DNA of 64,000 nucleotides from Echiichthys vipera (lineage: Eukaryota > Chordata > Actinopteri > Perciformes > Trachinidae), in contig OY829646.1 of the NCBI GenBank assembly GCA_963691815.1, forward strand, positions 1,798,001 to 1,862,000. Direction: 5' to 3'. The first letter of the stretch is position 1; each line of letters opens with the position of its first letter. The notes beneath the pieces are model-generated. The model saw only the letters and a list, made by a program, of their open reading frames with translations, was not told the origin of the DNA and did no database searches. The translations under genes were made by a program, and so were the position numbers. Below are positions 10,907 through 22,012 of the stretch, one piece after another.

Positions 10907-12030
10907 TTAGGTAGGTGGGACTGGGGATTTCCATTTTAGCAATATCAATCTCCTGGCCAGCAGAGTTGTGAATGCTATTAAATCCCTTTTATCTGGGGAA
11001 AGAGTAGGAGGAAAAGGCCATACACCAAATAGGGCAGTTAAGGCATTGGGAGTCACATCCCTTTCAGTTATTTTGGATAAAGTACTAACGATTTCAGACC
11101 AAAATCTAGTCAGAGAAGAGCAGCTCCAAAATATGTGAGAGTAATTTGCTCGATCACATAGTGGAGACACTGTATCAAACATTTTTTCGAGCCGGGCTTT
11201 AGTGTAGTGGGCTCGATGAAGGATTCGACATTGCATAAAGCTGTGACCAGCACATATTGAAGACTTATGTACTCTGCACAAAATCTCTTCCCAAACATTT
11301 TCAACAATCACCTCTCCCAAATCTGTCTCCCAAACTGTTTTAAGTACAACAGAAGAGCCTGGACAAAGACTATAAATATTTGAATAAATAGAGGAGATTG
11401 CCCCCTTTAATGAAGAGAGAGGCTTCAGAAAAGTCTCAAAGTCTGAAGACTTGGGAAGAGCGGGGAATCCTGAGAATGAGCCACGGACAAAATTTCGGAC
11501 TTGGAGGTATCTAAAAAAATGTTCTTTCGGAAGCAAAAATTTATTTACCAATTGTTGAAAAGAAGCAAAAATAGAATTAACATACAGGTCTCTAATAGTT
11601 TTTATGCCCAGCCTAGTCCATATAGAGAAGGTGCTATCCAATAACGCTGGGGGAAAAATAGGATTTGCTGCAAGTGGAGCCTCAGTTGAAAGAGTTTGAA
11701 GGCCAAAATGACGTCTAAACTGAGTCCATATTTTAATGCTGGAGACAACTATCACATTCTTAGTGTGACCAGAAGTAGAAAAAGACAAGGGCGAATACAG
11801 TAATGCTTTCAATGACGCCGGCTGAACTGAATTTGCTTCCAAAATCAACCATGATGGGGGGACCTCAACATCTCCATACTTAACCCAATAGTTCAGATTT
11901 CTAATGTTTGTTGCCCAATAATAGTAAAGGAGGTTTGGTAAAACCATTCCGCCCAAAGCTTTGGGCCTCTGTAAAGCTTGTAGACGCAACCTAGGAGTTT
12001 TCTTGTTCCAAATAAAATCTAAAATAAGAC
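10907..12030 (-). pseudogene. L1 ORF2, C-terminal region
   Basis: The long C-terminal part of ORF2 after the reverse transcriptase. It contains PKALGGMVLPNLLYYYWATN and, further on, CRILHRAHYTKARLEKMF with C...DR..YSHIFWSC, the cysteine-histidine motif near the end of L1 ORF2 proteins. It is open for 360 residues. It is out of frame with the upstream segment because of an indel in a T/A run near 12080-12090. Confidence 0.88.
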
Positions 12031-12038
12031 TGTTTACC

Positions 12039-13299
12039 TTACGGAAAAAGGAAAGAGGAAGGAAGATAGGAATGCATTGGAAAAAATATAAAAAAGCGCG
12101 GGAAGATGTTCATTTTAATTGCATTGATTCTGGCAGCTATGGAGAGATTTAGTAGGGACCATCGCTCAAAATCTTGTTTAATTTTTGTGAGCAGAGAGAG
12201 GAAATTTTCCTTATAGAGATTAATCAATGTTTTGGCAACATAAACTCCAAGATAAACAACCTTAAATGGTAAATTTTGAAGCTGAAGTGAATTAGTGTTT
12301 ACCTCTCCATTAACAGTAAGCATTTCACTTTTACTAAAATTAAGTTTATATCCAGAGAATCTACTAAATTTGTCTAGGACTGAAAGGGCTGCAGGAATAG
12401 AACGTGACAGATTAGACAAAAGCAACAGAAGATCTTCCGCATACAGCGCCACCTTCAGCTCTACACCATTTCTGGTTATACCACATATATCAGGATGAGA
12501 CCGCAAAGCAATTGACAGAGGCTCCATCACAATAGCAAATAAGAGCGGACTCAACGGGCAACCCTGTCTTGTAGAACGATGTTAGCGAAAATATTCCGAA
12601 TTTGTGCCATTTGTCCTGACCATGGCCTGAGGAGAGGCATATAATAATCTAACCCATGAAACAAATTTTTCCCCAAAACCAAATTTCCCCCAAATAAAAA
12701 GAAGATAATCCCACTCTACTCTGTCAAATGCCTTCTCGGCATCCAGAGCTATCAGAGCTTCTGGGAGAGCCTTTGAGGGAGGATTATAGACCACATTAAA
12801 CACCCTTCTAAGGTTAAAAAAGGAGTGTCTATTACGTATAAACCCAGTTTGGTCCAAAGATATAATTGAAGGTAAGACAACTTCTAAGCGTCGGGCTAAT
12901 AACTTGGACAATAATTTGAAATCGACATTCAGTAAACTAATGGGTCGGTATGAACCACATGAAAGTGGGTCTTTACCTTTCTTTAGAAGCAGAGAAATGC
13001 AAGCCTGATTTAGGGTGTGGGGAAGTGTGCCTGAATTATAAGACTCAGTGAACATCTCTAACAGGTGTAGGGCTAGTTGTTTCCAGAATGTTTTATAAAA
13101 CTCGGCTGGAAAGCCATCTGGGCCTGGACTTTTACCACTTTGTAATGATTTAACTGCCGCCTCAAGTTCAACTGCTGTGATAGGACGTTCCAGTTCCTCA
13201 GCTGCAACTCGATCCAGATTGGGAATGTTAAACCTATCAAAGAAGGAGATCATATCCGCAGAAGTATTAGGACAATCAGATGAATATAGTAATTTGTAG
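12039..13299 (-). pseudogene. L1 ORF2 reverse transcriptase
   Basis: The reverse transcriptase domain in one frame, broken by a single TAA at 12582-12584. Blocks seen are LQSGKSPGPDGFPAEFYKTF, SYRPISLLNVDFKLLSKLLA, DQTGFIRNRHS, IALDAEKAFDRVEWDYLLF (catalytic D), RQGCPLSPLLFAIVMEPL and ALYAEDLLLLL. The usual catalytic box is Y-A-D-D; here it reads Y-A-E-D, so one metal-binding aspartate is replaced. The domain begins directly after the Penelope insertion, whose removal restores the frame with the segment at 14672-14062. Confidence 0.9.
13288..13299. repeat. 12-bp target duplication of Penelope element, left copy
   Basis: AGTAATTTGTAG, repeated exactly at 14050-14061. Confidence 0.85.
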
Positions 13300-14049
13300 T
13301 CCTCAAAGCAATTTCAGTCAAAAACAACTGGACTGGTTGTTTGTCTAGGAAGACGTTTCACCTCTCATCCAAGAGGCTTCATCAGTTCATGTACGCATCT
13401 GACCAGGCTGGGACTGGTCCAACTAACTGGTGTGGAGATCCAGGTATTTAACCTCACACAAGGCCGATGATGTCACTGACACCCTTTGTGCTCCAAGTGC
13501 CCACGCCCGTCGTTAGAGTGACAGTCGTTGGTGGGCAGTTGGTTTCGACTTCGTTAGTGCTCTATTGAGTCTGAACGACAGTCGTTGGGGTCACCCGGGC
13601 CATGTGTGAACAGTTGTCCTTTGAGGTTAGATTGTTGAATCTCCTGGGAAGGGATGAAAGGGCGGCATTGTAAATTGGAGATAAGTGGTGTCTCAGACCC
13701 CCTCCTCTGTTTAGCGATGGTTTCTCCACTTTTACATAGATGGCTTCTTTTACTCCTCTTTCAAACCATCTGTCCTCTCTGTCCAAGATTTGGACATTGC
13801 TGTCATCAAAGGAGTGGGCTTTCTCCTTGAGGTGTAAGTGGACAGCCGAGTCCAGGCCTGAGGAGTTAGCTCTCCTGTGTTGGGCCATGCGTTTATGCAG
13901 TGGTTGTTTTGTTTCTCCAATGTAAAGATCTTTGCATTCCTCGTTGCATTGGACAGCATAAACCAGGTTGCTTTTGTGGTGGTGTGGTGTTCTGTCCTTC
14001 GGATGTACTAGTCTCTGTCTGAGTGTGTTACCGTAATTTGTAATTTTGT
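13300..14049 (-). mobile_element. 5'-truncated Penelope-like element
   Basis: A 750-bp insertion in L1 ORF2 bounded by 12-bp duplications. The 3' end on the minus strand (13300-13400) carries the GTTTCACCTCTCATCC-type sequence common at the ends of fish Penelope elements, and the rest encodes the endonuclease end of the protein. Reverse transcriptase sequence is missing, so the copy is 5' truncated, as usual for elements primed at the target. Confidence 0.85.
13562..14032 (-). pseudogene. Penelope-like GIY-YIG endonuclease domain
   Basis: Encodes the C-terminal GIY-YIG nuclease of Penelope-like elements. Motifs are SNLVYAVQCNEECKDLYIGE (the Y...YIG core), TKQPLHKRMAQHRR (catalytic arginine region), LHLKEKAHSFDDSNV and DREDRWFERGVKEAIYVK (catalytic glutamate region). 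It runs on to NRGGGLRHHLSP and a terminal stop at 13562. The domain itself has no stop, so this part looks well preserved. The upstream reverse transcriptase is absent because of 5' truncation. In this family the nuclease nicks target DNA for insertion. Confidence 0.9.
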
Positions 14050-14061
14050 AGTAATTTGTAG
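14050..14061. repeat. 12-bp target duplication of Penelope element, right copy
   Basis: AGTAATTTGTAG, matching 13288-13299. Confidence 0.85.
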
Positions 14062-14672
14062 AATTCCATAAAGGTTTTATTGATTTCAAAAGGATCAGAT
14101 GTTACGCCCGAGCCAGTCTCAATTTGAGGAATTAACTGAGATGCAGAAATTTGACGTAGTCGATGGGCCAAGAGTTTACTCGTCTCGTCACCCTGTTCAT
14201 AAAATTTTAATCTTGATTGTAATAAAAGTTCAGTAGTATGCTGCGACATGATAAGATCATATTCAGCTTGTAAGGTCATCCGCTCCTTATAAGTATCTGG
14301 TAGTTTTGAGACTGCATATAAAGAATCTAAGAGAGCGATGCGTTGAGAAAGCTTGGCTAACTTCTCTTTTCTAGATTTTCTCTGATGAGCCTTATAAGAA
14401 ATTATCTCCCCTCTGATAAAAGCTTTCATTGTTTCCCACAACCCTGAGGCTGTTACTTCTGGAGTTTTGTTGACCTGAAAAAAGAAATCCAACTGCTCTG
14501 CAACAAATTTAATAAAGTCTGTATCCAAGAGCAAATGTGTATCTAGGCGCCATGGTGGTCTTGTATTAACAAACTTCTGAAAATAAACATTCATAGAAAT
14601 GGAGGCATGGTCCGAAGCCACGATTGAATCGTATTTGCAGCTGTAAATGGAGGATAACAATTTGTTATTCAC
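14062..14672 (-). pseudogene. L1 ORF2 linker between endonuclease and reverse transcriptase
   Basis: The open stretch between endonuclease and reverse transcriptase. It includes SDHASISMNVYF, the terminal S-D-H of the endonuclease fold, then a helical linker ending MEFYKLL, where the Penelope element is inserted. It is in frame with the endonuclease above, separated only by a TGA at 14688-14690 that probably arose from CGA by CpG decay. Confidence 0.87.
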
Positions 14673-14687
14673 TAAAAAAAAATCAAT

Positions 14688-15293
14688 TCATGTATAGGTA
14701 CGGTGAATGTGAGAGAAAAAAGAGTATTCCCTTCTATCCGGATTGAAAAAACGCCAAGGGTCAACAACATTAAACTCTTTCATAAAGGCTTGAATCACTT
14801 TGGTCGACTTGGACTGAGTAGCTGAGGTTGGGGAAGAACGATCTAAGGCTGGATTCATCCAGCAGTTAAAGTCTCCACCTAAAATTAAATCATACATGGA
14901 CAAGTCAGGTAGCATTGAGAAAACCTGTCTAAAAAAAGACTCATCATCCCAGTGGGGGGCGTAAACATTAGCAAGGGTCACTTTTACATCAAAAATGTGT
15001 CCTATGACAGCTATAAACCTGCCATCAGAATCAGAGATCGTTTTAACATGAACAAAAGGAATATCTCTATGTAAAAGAATAGCAACGCCTCTTGATCTAC
15101 TGGAAAATGAGGAATGATATATTTTCCTGACCCAGCTCTTCTTCAGTCTAACACTATCTATCTCTCTTAAATGGGTTTCCTGCAAGTATATAATATGAGC
15201 ATCCAGGTGGCGCAAGTAGTGCAGCACCTTACTACGCTTAATTGGATTATTCAGACCCTTACAGTTTAAACTTACAAACATCTCCACCCACAC
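14688..15293 (-). pseudogene. L1 ORF2 endonuclease
   Basis: The N-terminal apurinic/apyrimidinic-like endonuclease of L1 ORF2. Seen are LNCKGLNNPIKRSKVL (N), IIYLQETHL (catalytic E), VTLANVYAPHWDDESF, and LILGGDFNCWMNPALDR (D and N). The first ATG gives MWVEMFVSLNCKG. All catalytic residues of the segment are intact. It stops at a TGA (14688-14690) in the middle of the domain, after which the same frame continues. Confidence 0.9.
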
Positions 15294-15910
15294 TGGATAG
15301 TGTTCTTTGAACCTGGGCCATTAAAGGACAAAGAATTCACTATGTAAAAAGAAAAAAGGAGAAAAACGAAACAAAAAAAACAAAACAAAAAAACATCTGG
15401 AAAAGTGGCGTAGGTGCCAGTCATTACCCCGAAAAAACACAAACAACCCCCCCAGATTCGAACAAACCTCCTCACTTAGCAGAAGCATCCAAACAGTGAT
15501 GCGTGCTACTTCACCCCACATTGAAATAAAACCTGCCGTTATCTGTAGCTTAACTGTACTACTAAACGACCTCAGGGAGTGTGGATATGTGCTGTCCCAG
15601 AATAAAAATAAAATAAAAAGGTGCCATGTATTAAAATGAAGAAAAAAAGAAAAAGAAAAAGAAAGACTGATTCAAAAGCACTGCATCAGTCAAAAACATC
15701 CTCATAAATAGAGACTGACAGAGAGAAATATGACAATAGAAATAAAAATGAGCACCAATATACTCTATAAGTGGAGCAATAAAAATGTACAGACAGTTCA
15801 CCATACTATAGTCAGTCCCTGGATAAGATAACAGCAGCATAGATGCTAAATATGCAGCCTACTGCCGCAGAAATACAAACCGAGCCAACAAGCGCTGGAG
15901 GATTTCAGAG
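15294..15910 (-). other. L1 spacer between ORF1 and ORF2
   Basis: About 620 bp between the end of ORF1 and the start of ORF2. It is A-rich on plus and has no convincing frame. This is longer than in mammalian L1 but plausible for fish L1 copies. Confidence 0.55.
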
Positions 15911-16746
15911 TCAGTCACTCTCCGGGCCGGGATTCTTCTTGAGTCTCTTGTTGACGAACTCCAGGGCCTGGTCCGGGTTTTCAAATCTGTAGGTCTGGCT
16001 GTCAGACATGGTGATGTGTAGAGTAGCCGGGTACCGGAGGCCGAATTTAACGTTAGCACAGGCATGGAGCTCCCTCTTCACCTGGACAAAAGCCGCCCTC
16101 CGCTTGGCCACAGTCGGTGTAAAGTCCGGGAAGATGTGCACCGGTTTCCCGTTGTGTAGCAGGGGGAGCTCTGTCCAGCGCGGCGTAGAATAGCGGTCCT
16201 CGTTTGAAATTGTGTCACCCTGATGACCATCGGGCGGGGTGGTTCTCCCTCCTTTGGTTTAGCACGCAAAGTGCGGTGGGCCCTGTCGAGCCCGGGCAAC
16301 CCGTCGAGTCCCAACAAGTCCATTAAAAGTTTGGCAGTAAACTGTGTAGGTTGAGGACCCTCGGTTCCCTCAGGTAAACCCACTAGCCGAATGTTATGCC
16401 ATCTTGAGCGTGCCTCCACTTCTTCACATTTCTTGCCCAGAGACTCCACCGTAGCAGATAGCTTGGTGATATTCACCTGCATGCTAGTTAGCTTGTCTGA
16501 GTGCTCGTTAGCGCAGCGCTCCAGGTCATTAATAGTTCCACTTTGCAGGGAGACTTTTTCTTGCAGTGGTTTAAGAGCAGTCGCCACCTCCTTCGTAACT
16601 AGCTCTGACATGATTGACTTGAATTTTGCCACAATTTCAGTTTGTTGGTCGTCCATCATTACCTTGATGCTGCGTAGCATCTCTTCAATAGCACTCGGCC
16701 TCTCAGGTAATTCGGGCTCCTGTTGCGGCCTGTTTCGCAGACTCAT
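15911..16746 (-). pseudogene. L1 ORF1 (coiled coil plus RNA-binding) with a frameshift
   Basis: Encodes the nucleic-acid chaperone ORF1p. The start is MSLRNRPQQEPELPERPSAI. Residues about 20-110 form heptad-like helices (IEEMLRSIKVMMDDQQTEIV, LQEKVSLQSGTINDLERC). These are followed by RWHNIRLVGLPEGTEG and MVIRVTQFQTRTAIL, the RNA-recognition-like domain. The frame shifts by one near 16180-16200 and continues from 16141 as MHIFPDFTPTVAKRRAAF to the stop near 15911. The order and length match L1 ORF1; ORF2 follows downstream on the same strand. Confidence 0.9.
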
Positions 16747-16930
16747 TGGTAGACTAATTTTTCACCCGGCCGCTCGACAAAAATGCAGATGCAGGGCTCC
16801 TAAAAACCACTTGGTCACCTCAAAGTTGCGGACAGTGGACAAACTTAAAATGATATTAAAACTATATTATAATCACATTCCAGAGGAGTGACCAAAAAAC
16901 ACATCCTACATCGTTCGTGTCTTGACCACC

Positions 16931-16946
16931 TGACTCCTCGTCTTTT
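16931..16946. repeat. 16-bp target duplication of L1, right copy
   Basis: TGACTCCTCGTCTTTT, identical to 9883-9898. Confidence 0.9.
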
Positions 16947-17505
16947 GCATAGCTGGGATAACCTGACGCCTCCTGCTTCCGCTGTAGGAAGGTTTTCACG
17001 TAGCCTTTAAACAGGCTGTCATTTTTGTGCTCAAAATACCGTACCTCATCTATCCTGTCTACAGTATAACCCTTTTCTACAGCTTTCCTGGTTTTCACAT
17101 TCTGCACATGTGCGACACAGAGGAAACATCAGCTTACTGTTGCAGTTATATGGCAGCAAGGGGTGGTCCAATCCTCAGGGAGGCTGTACAGTGCACTTTA
17201 TTAACCCAAAATAATTTTCCAGCGGCTCAAAATTGTGGAAGATCACTTTGGGGTGAACTATGGGATTGCATTTGCGGGCCTGAACAGTTGGGTACAATGA
17301 TTTGAAGTCATAATAATGCATCTTTTCACCCTCAACTGCTTTGTAGTACAGTTTGTACGCGTTGGTGCCACCGCCAAACAGAGCTTTTCAAGGGTTGAGT
17401 CTTTCAGGTGCATCATAAGTTTTCAAAAAGTCCTGCTGAGACTTCAGGGTATGGCGGCGATCTGGTCGGTGGTGTAGTTCGAGAGCTCCCAGAATGGTCC
17501 AACAT
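16947..17505 (-). pseudogene. Polinton/Maverick DNA polymerase B relic, catalytic part
   Basis: Minus-strand remains of a protein-primed family-B DNA polymerase. Near 17290-17310 is YYDFKSLYPT, the polymerase motif A (D..SLYP), preceded by a GGGTNAYKLYY-like strand. Near 17110-17140 is FPLCRTCAECE, a cysteine-rich turn typical of Polinton polymerases, followed by ...YFEHKNDSLFKGYVKTFL and KQEASGYPSYAKDEES. At least one frameshift and one stop interrupt it. No capsid, integrase or protease genes are visible nearby, so only the polymerase core survives. It is split by the L1, with the remainder at 9735-9882. Confidence 0.8.
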
Positions 17506-17539
17506 TTCCCCTGTTTTAGAGTAATTAATAAGATTATAT

Positions 17540-18610
17540 CTGTGATTTCTTATGGGAAATACCAACTAAGAAACGCTAAGAAAACAACAAGTCCAAATAG
17601 TGAGGAAAACAAGGATATGGCGACAGGAGACGTTGATACAAGTGAAGCTAACGCACATGCTCCCATGGATGCCCTGCAAGCTAGCATAGATGCTATCCTG
17701 CAGACATAAAAGCGGGACAACAGGACATGAAAAAAGAACTGAGCAGGGGGGGAAGAGCTCGGAAACTTTGAAGAGGAAGTTAACCAGAAACTGAGCAAGA
17801 TCGGGGCAGAACTCAAGAACACAGAGGTTGGGATCGAGGAGGTGGAGACCTGAGTGGCCGAGGTGGAGGAGGGGAGTGTGACCATGAAGAACGTGCTTCA
17901 GCGGGTTTTGAAGGAGCAAAAAGCACATCGTATTAAAGTTAACAGATTTAGAATCACGCTCCCGCAGAAATAACCTCCCCATCTTCAGGATCCCTGAGGG
18001 AGAGGAGGGGAGCAATGCATGTGAGTTTCTGGAGAAAGTGACCGAACTGACCTCAAAATACAATGTTGCCACCGGTCACTCGGTCCAAAACCACCGCCGC
18101 AACAGCCCCGAGATCCATGATCGCATATTTCCTCATTTACAAAACTAAGGAGCTTGTGCTGAGCACAACATGGAAAAAAAGAGTTACATATCAACGGAAA
18201 AAGAGTCTACTTCGACTACCCAGCAGAAGTCATAAAAAAGAGGAAGGAATGTGTGCCATTGAGAAAGGTGTTGAAAAAATGTTGACTCAGATTCCAAACA
18301 CCGGCACCAGCAAAACTACAAGGTTTTTATGCAAAAGGGTCCACCACGTACAACAATGCGGATGAGGCGACAGGGGATATGCTGAAGAAGGGGATACTAA
18401 CAGCTGATGAAGGAACCGACGTGAGTAATACACCCGGCGACGCACCCCAGACTGCCGTGACACCCCGCAGGAAGCAGGGAGAAAACGCATGGCAGAACAG
18501 CGGCTCCCCAGGATGTCGGGACCGAGCCATAGACATTGAGCAAGCCAAAGAGAAGCTCCGGAGATTCCGGCAAATGCTCACACGCCAGGAGAGCATAACC
18601 TGAGCTGCAC
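17540..18610 (+). pseudogene. Second L1-type ORF1 relic
   Basis: A plus-strand L1 ORF1 unlike the copy at 15911-16746. It begins near 17615 with MATGDVDTSEANAHAPMDAL, then passes through helices with several frameshifts. It shows the RSRRNNLRIFRIPEGEEGS block (about 17950-18010) that opens the RNA-recognition domain. The C-terminal domain at 18190-18600 is readable in shifted frames (KRVYFDYPAEVIKKRKECV-like, then QTPAPAKLQ). No ORF2 follows. 18611-19250 looks like spacer and then KDZ sequence begins, so the copy is internally or 3' deleted. Confidence 0.75.
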
Positions 18611-19260
18611 CTGTGAGCGGCAATGAGAGGAGAGTAAAATTATGAACGATGATTAGTATTTCAAAGAACTGTCAGGAGTTGTTTTTTTGTGAGGGTGTTT
18701 TATCCCTTTTTGATTGAACACAGGTTGAATGTTATGGTTCTTAGCTAAGAATATTGTGAAAATTCCGATTGGACTGTTTCACTGGGTAACTGAAACTACT
18801 AATTGTGTGAAATAATTTGCTCATAGGACGATGTTAGGACACACCTGAGGGGGCCCTTTGTTCAGAGACTTCCCCTCCTTGTTCGGAAGTTGTCACTTTA
18901 CTTCACTGTTGGAGGTTTCTTTGTTTTGTTTTGTTTTATTGTCATGGTCAGCACAGATGGTTTTTATTTACATGCTTATACTAATGGAGGTGGGAGATAT
19001 GTGTCGCAAGGGTACCTCTATATCCAATTTTTGTTATTATACAACACAAGATTGTGAAAATAAATGTCTCTGTGTGTTCTATACAAACACATGCACATGC
19101 AAACAAACGATTCAAACTAATAAATCATCACGTTGCGGAAGTAGGAAGGATGACTTTAGGAGTCACCACTTTAAGTCTTGTGTTATGTTAACTGATGTTG
19201 TGTATCATTTGTTTGATTTAATGGTATACTTGATCGCTCCTGTGTTTTATTCTGGTACAG
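18611..19260. other. L1 spacer / unassigned
   Basis: No gene recognised. The first few hundred bases probably belong to the region after L1 ORF1. The rest runs into the first exon of the KDZ gene. Confidence 0.35.
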
Positions 19261-20015
19261 CGGGTTGCAGTCAGAAGACTCGTCCCTCTGTCGATGCTCC
19301 CGACACACACTCTGAGGCGGCCTTTGCTCCATAGACTGTTGGTATGTACCTAATTTGGTTTCTATTAGCCTAAAGCATAATGTTCAGAAATGTTTACTTG
19401 TATCTGTATTTTGTATTTAATACAGGGTTACTATATAAACTCCATCTTTGTATTTTAATATGCGTTTTTAATAATAACTACGTCATAGTAGATATACCGT
19501 TCGCTTCCACTCCATACAGTGACACTTTGAAATAAAATAAAATACTATTTGCTTTCAATGTTTTTAACATAGGGTTTTCTGCGAGATCTGCAGCAGTCCT
19601 TGAGGGATGCCACAGGAGATGAGGTGGAAGCACCAACGGCAAGAGCATCTCTTCTGACTTCTACAAACTGAAATGCACAAGAAAGAGTCTATTTTCAGCG
19701 AGCCGGAGGGCAGCAAGATCAAGTCTGGTAAACACCGCAGTGGCACAAGAAGATGTAGAAATGCACATTTGCCAACAGGGCAGGAACTATTCTGCTGTTG
19801 TCTGTTGTCATGACTGTAGACCGCGCCCCTTCTGTGCTGAATGTGATGTTGGAATGCACACCAGACACCCCCTCCACGACCGAGATGCCAGTGCTGCAGC
19901 CATTGCCTCCAAGAACTTTTGTTATGGATAAGGCCCTGTAGGTGCAACCGGCACCCAAAGATGATTGTTCATTTCTTGATTAACTCAAACTTTCAGTTTG
20001 ATTAAGACTAGGCCC
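19261..20015 (+). pseudogene. KDZ transposase, N-terminal exons (cysteine cluster)
   Basis: The main exon starts after an acceptor at about 19572 and contains CCHDCRPRPFCAECDVGMHT then HPLHDRDA, a compact cysteine/histidine cluster typical of the N-terminus of Kyakuja-Dileera-Zisupton transposases. Further on, CNRHPKMIVHFLI follows after a frame change. A possible earlier exon is 19261-19341 (acceptor TCTGGTACAG, donor GTATGT). Stops and frame changes mark it as decayed. The exon appears to be cut near 20015 by the LTR-like insertion. It may resume near 21140-21175, just before a donor-like GTAAG. Confidence 0.65.
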
Positions 20016-20621
20016 AAAGCCTGGTTGCCTTTGTCTCTGAAACAAAGGCCTGCCATACCTTCTCCCCCACAAATCACACCCAGGTGTGATTCTCCAAGGG
20101 ACCCCCAAACTGTTCATTGGCTGACTTTACCTCTGACGATGACATCACCAGGGCCTATATAAAGGGTAGCACACAACCTGCTCTTTTTTTTCTCCCAGCT
20201 CTTCCTCCCGATCTTTCTTCCGGATCTCACACTCAACTCGACGAGCTCCTGCGGATCCAGGAGACCAGCTGCCCGCTGTCCCCTCGGCCCTGGACCTGGC
20301 CTATGGCGTAACCAACTGGTTATCCTCAACTGAGCACAGCAAGGAGCGATCTGAGTTTCCTCTTTTGCCTAAGAACAACTAAGACAAGTTTCCAGCTTCC
20401 TTTCTTCAACCCAGCCGCTGGCATCAAGCAACGCAAAACATCTCCCATCTCATGGACTGGTAACTAATCACCAACTGGGAATTACTACATGTTATAGGAC
20501 TTTATGAACGGCTAGATACAATTGTAACTTTGTCATAAGAACTGTGAACTGAGATTTCAAGCTGCTGGTGCTTTGTGTGCACTCTCTCTGCAGGGGTCCG
20601 AGCCCCCACCTCTCCTCTTTG

Positions 20622-20655
<34 letters not shown>

Positions 20656-21140
20656 AACCACACACATTTGCTGTTAGCTTTAGTTAGTTTATTGTGTTTT
20701 GTTTGTTGCATTTATTAATTTGTTAATAAATGTTTGTGTTTACCATATGTCTGATTATTTAATATTACACAAAGATGAATGAGCCAGCCTCTACTAAGAA
20801 AAGAACTTCTAAATCCTTCATCTAATTAAACTATTACATTCATCGGTGTTCAACCCTTAATTGGTAGTTTAATATATTTAATGAGACTTTAATATTAGTT
20901 GTCACAGTAATTTTTATTATTATCTTTCGTAATTATTGGTGATAACTAATATTTACTTGATTAACGATAAAATTTATTGAGAATACTCAATCTCATAATC
21001 TGAACGTGAGTCAAGGCCCTACATTTGATTGGTTCTCCGTGTGAAACTTTAATAAATTAAAGTTGTAAATTTTTGGTAATTTTTCTTTATTAATTTTACT
21101 TATTAAATATTTCATTTGATAGTCACACTATTGATCCAAT
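20000..21140. mobile_element. Probable solo LTR of unknown family
   Basis: A block inserted between two parts of the KDZ N-terminal exon. It starts near TGATT (19999-20003) and ends near AATCA (21137-21141), short inverted ends compatible with an LTR. It has a promoter-like CTATATAAAG at 20155-20164 and AATAAA near 20722-20727. It has no coding frame. A CA microsatellite lies at 20632-20656. No convincing target duplication was found, so class and exact ends are uncertain. Confidence 0.4.
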
Positions 21141-21479
21141 CAAACCTAAAGTACCTACAGCCTTTTGCTCCTGTGGTAAGTTCCAGTTTGCGAGTGTACA
21201 AAATATATTTTATTGCTTGACCTTTTGGCTACATCATGTTGAACATTTTAGCTTCTTCAAGATCTCTTTAATACTTCTCAGCACTCTGGTTCATTTTTAT
21301 TAAGTCTTTTTTTTAATTTTCTTATGTTAAGTTGTGTGGTTTTTTTTTGGATTCAGAATGTCAGAGTTCAGGGGCTGTATTCACAAAAAAATTGATCTCA
21401 TCACTAAGAGTTCTCCTGTGGAGTCCTAAAAGTTCTTAGTTCAGAGTTATTTCTTAAAACATATTCACAAAGCCTCTGA

Positions 21480-22012
21480 GGGCGCACTCACACTGTCCTT
21501 CCGCAAAACCAAACCAAACCAAAACCGTTTTTTCAGCTAAAGCCTAGTGCGTTTGACCAGTGTGAGTGCACCCGCTCTGCGCATAACTGCGGTCAGTGGG
21601 CCGTCCCTAAGAGAGGTGGGCTTTTGTAGAGCGCGTTTGCACATGTACGAGCACGAGCGCGCGCACGATGCCTAATGCGGTTCTGACGTCATTTAAGGTT
21701 CACGTTGGTGTGATGCGGAGGTAGAGTGTTTACTGCAGATTTGGTCGGATGAAAATATTCAAAAACAGTCGGACAAGACACACAAAAACTCTGAGGTCTA
21801 TGGAAAGATTTGTAAACAAAGCGACGCATCGCGATGACGTCAATCAATGCGTGTGACATGTTACGGTGTGATGACGTATGGACAGCGAGAAGCATTTGCG
21901 CGAGGCCCAGGTAGTGTGAGTACAAACGAGCCTGGGGCGCGGGGGGAGAGGGAGGGGGGACAGGTACCCTTAAGCCCGGGGCACGGTGCGGAAGGACAGT
22001 GTGAGTGCGCCC
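21480..22012. mobile_element. 533-bp MITE with 25-bp perfect terminal repeats
   Basis: Starts GGGCGCACTCACACTGTCCT and ends with the exact reverse complement (AGGACAGTGTGAGTGCGCCC). The inverted match extends 25 bases. Flanking triplets TGA (left) and TAA (right) would fit a 3-bp TWA-like duplication of PIF/Harbinger elements, but they are not identical. No coding frame is present. It is nested in the outer MITE. Confidence 0.85.

Larger units (their letters stand above)
9899..16930 (-). mobile_element. L1-type LINE (two ORFs), near full length
   Basis: A 7,032-bp insertion, about 6.3 kb without the nested Penelope element. It has a poly-A-like tail at 9899-9914 (as T on plus), ORF1 at 16746-15911, ORF2 at 15293-10907 and an A/T-rich 3' untranslated region. 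Exact 16-bp duplications bracket it. It lies within a Polinton polymerase relic. It carries only a handful of lesions: a frameshift in ORF1; two nonsense codons, one frameshift and one insertion in ORF2. It is therefore a fairly young dead copy. Confidence 0.9.

Noticed and set aside
20632..20656. CA repeat as a regulatory element
   Set aside because: It is an ordinary dinucleotide microsatellite within an LTR-like block.
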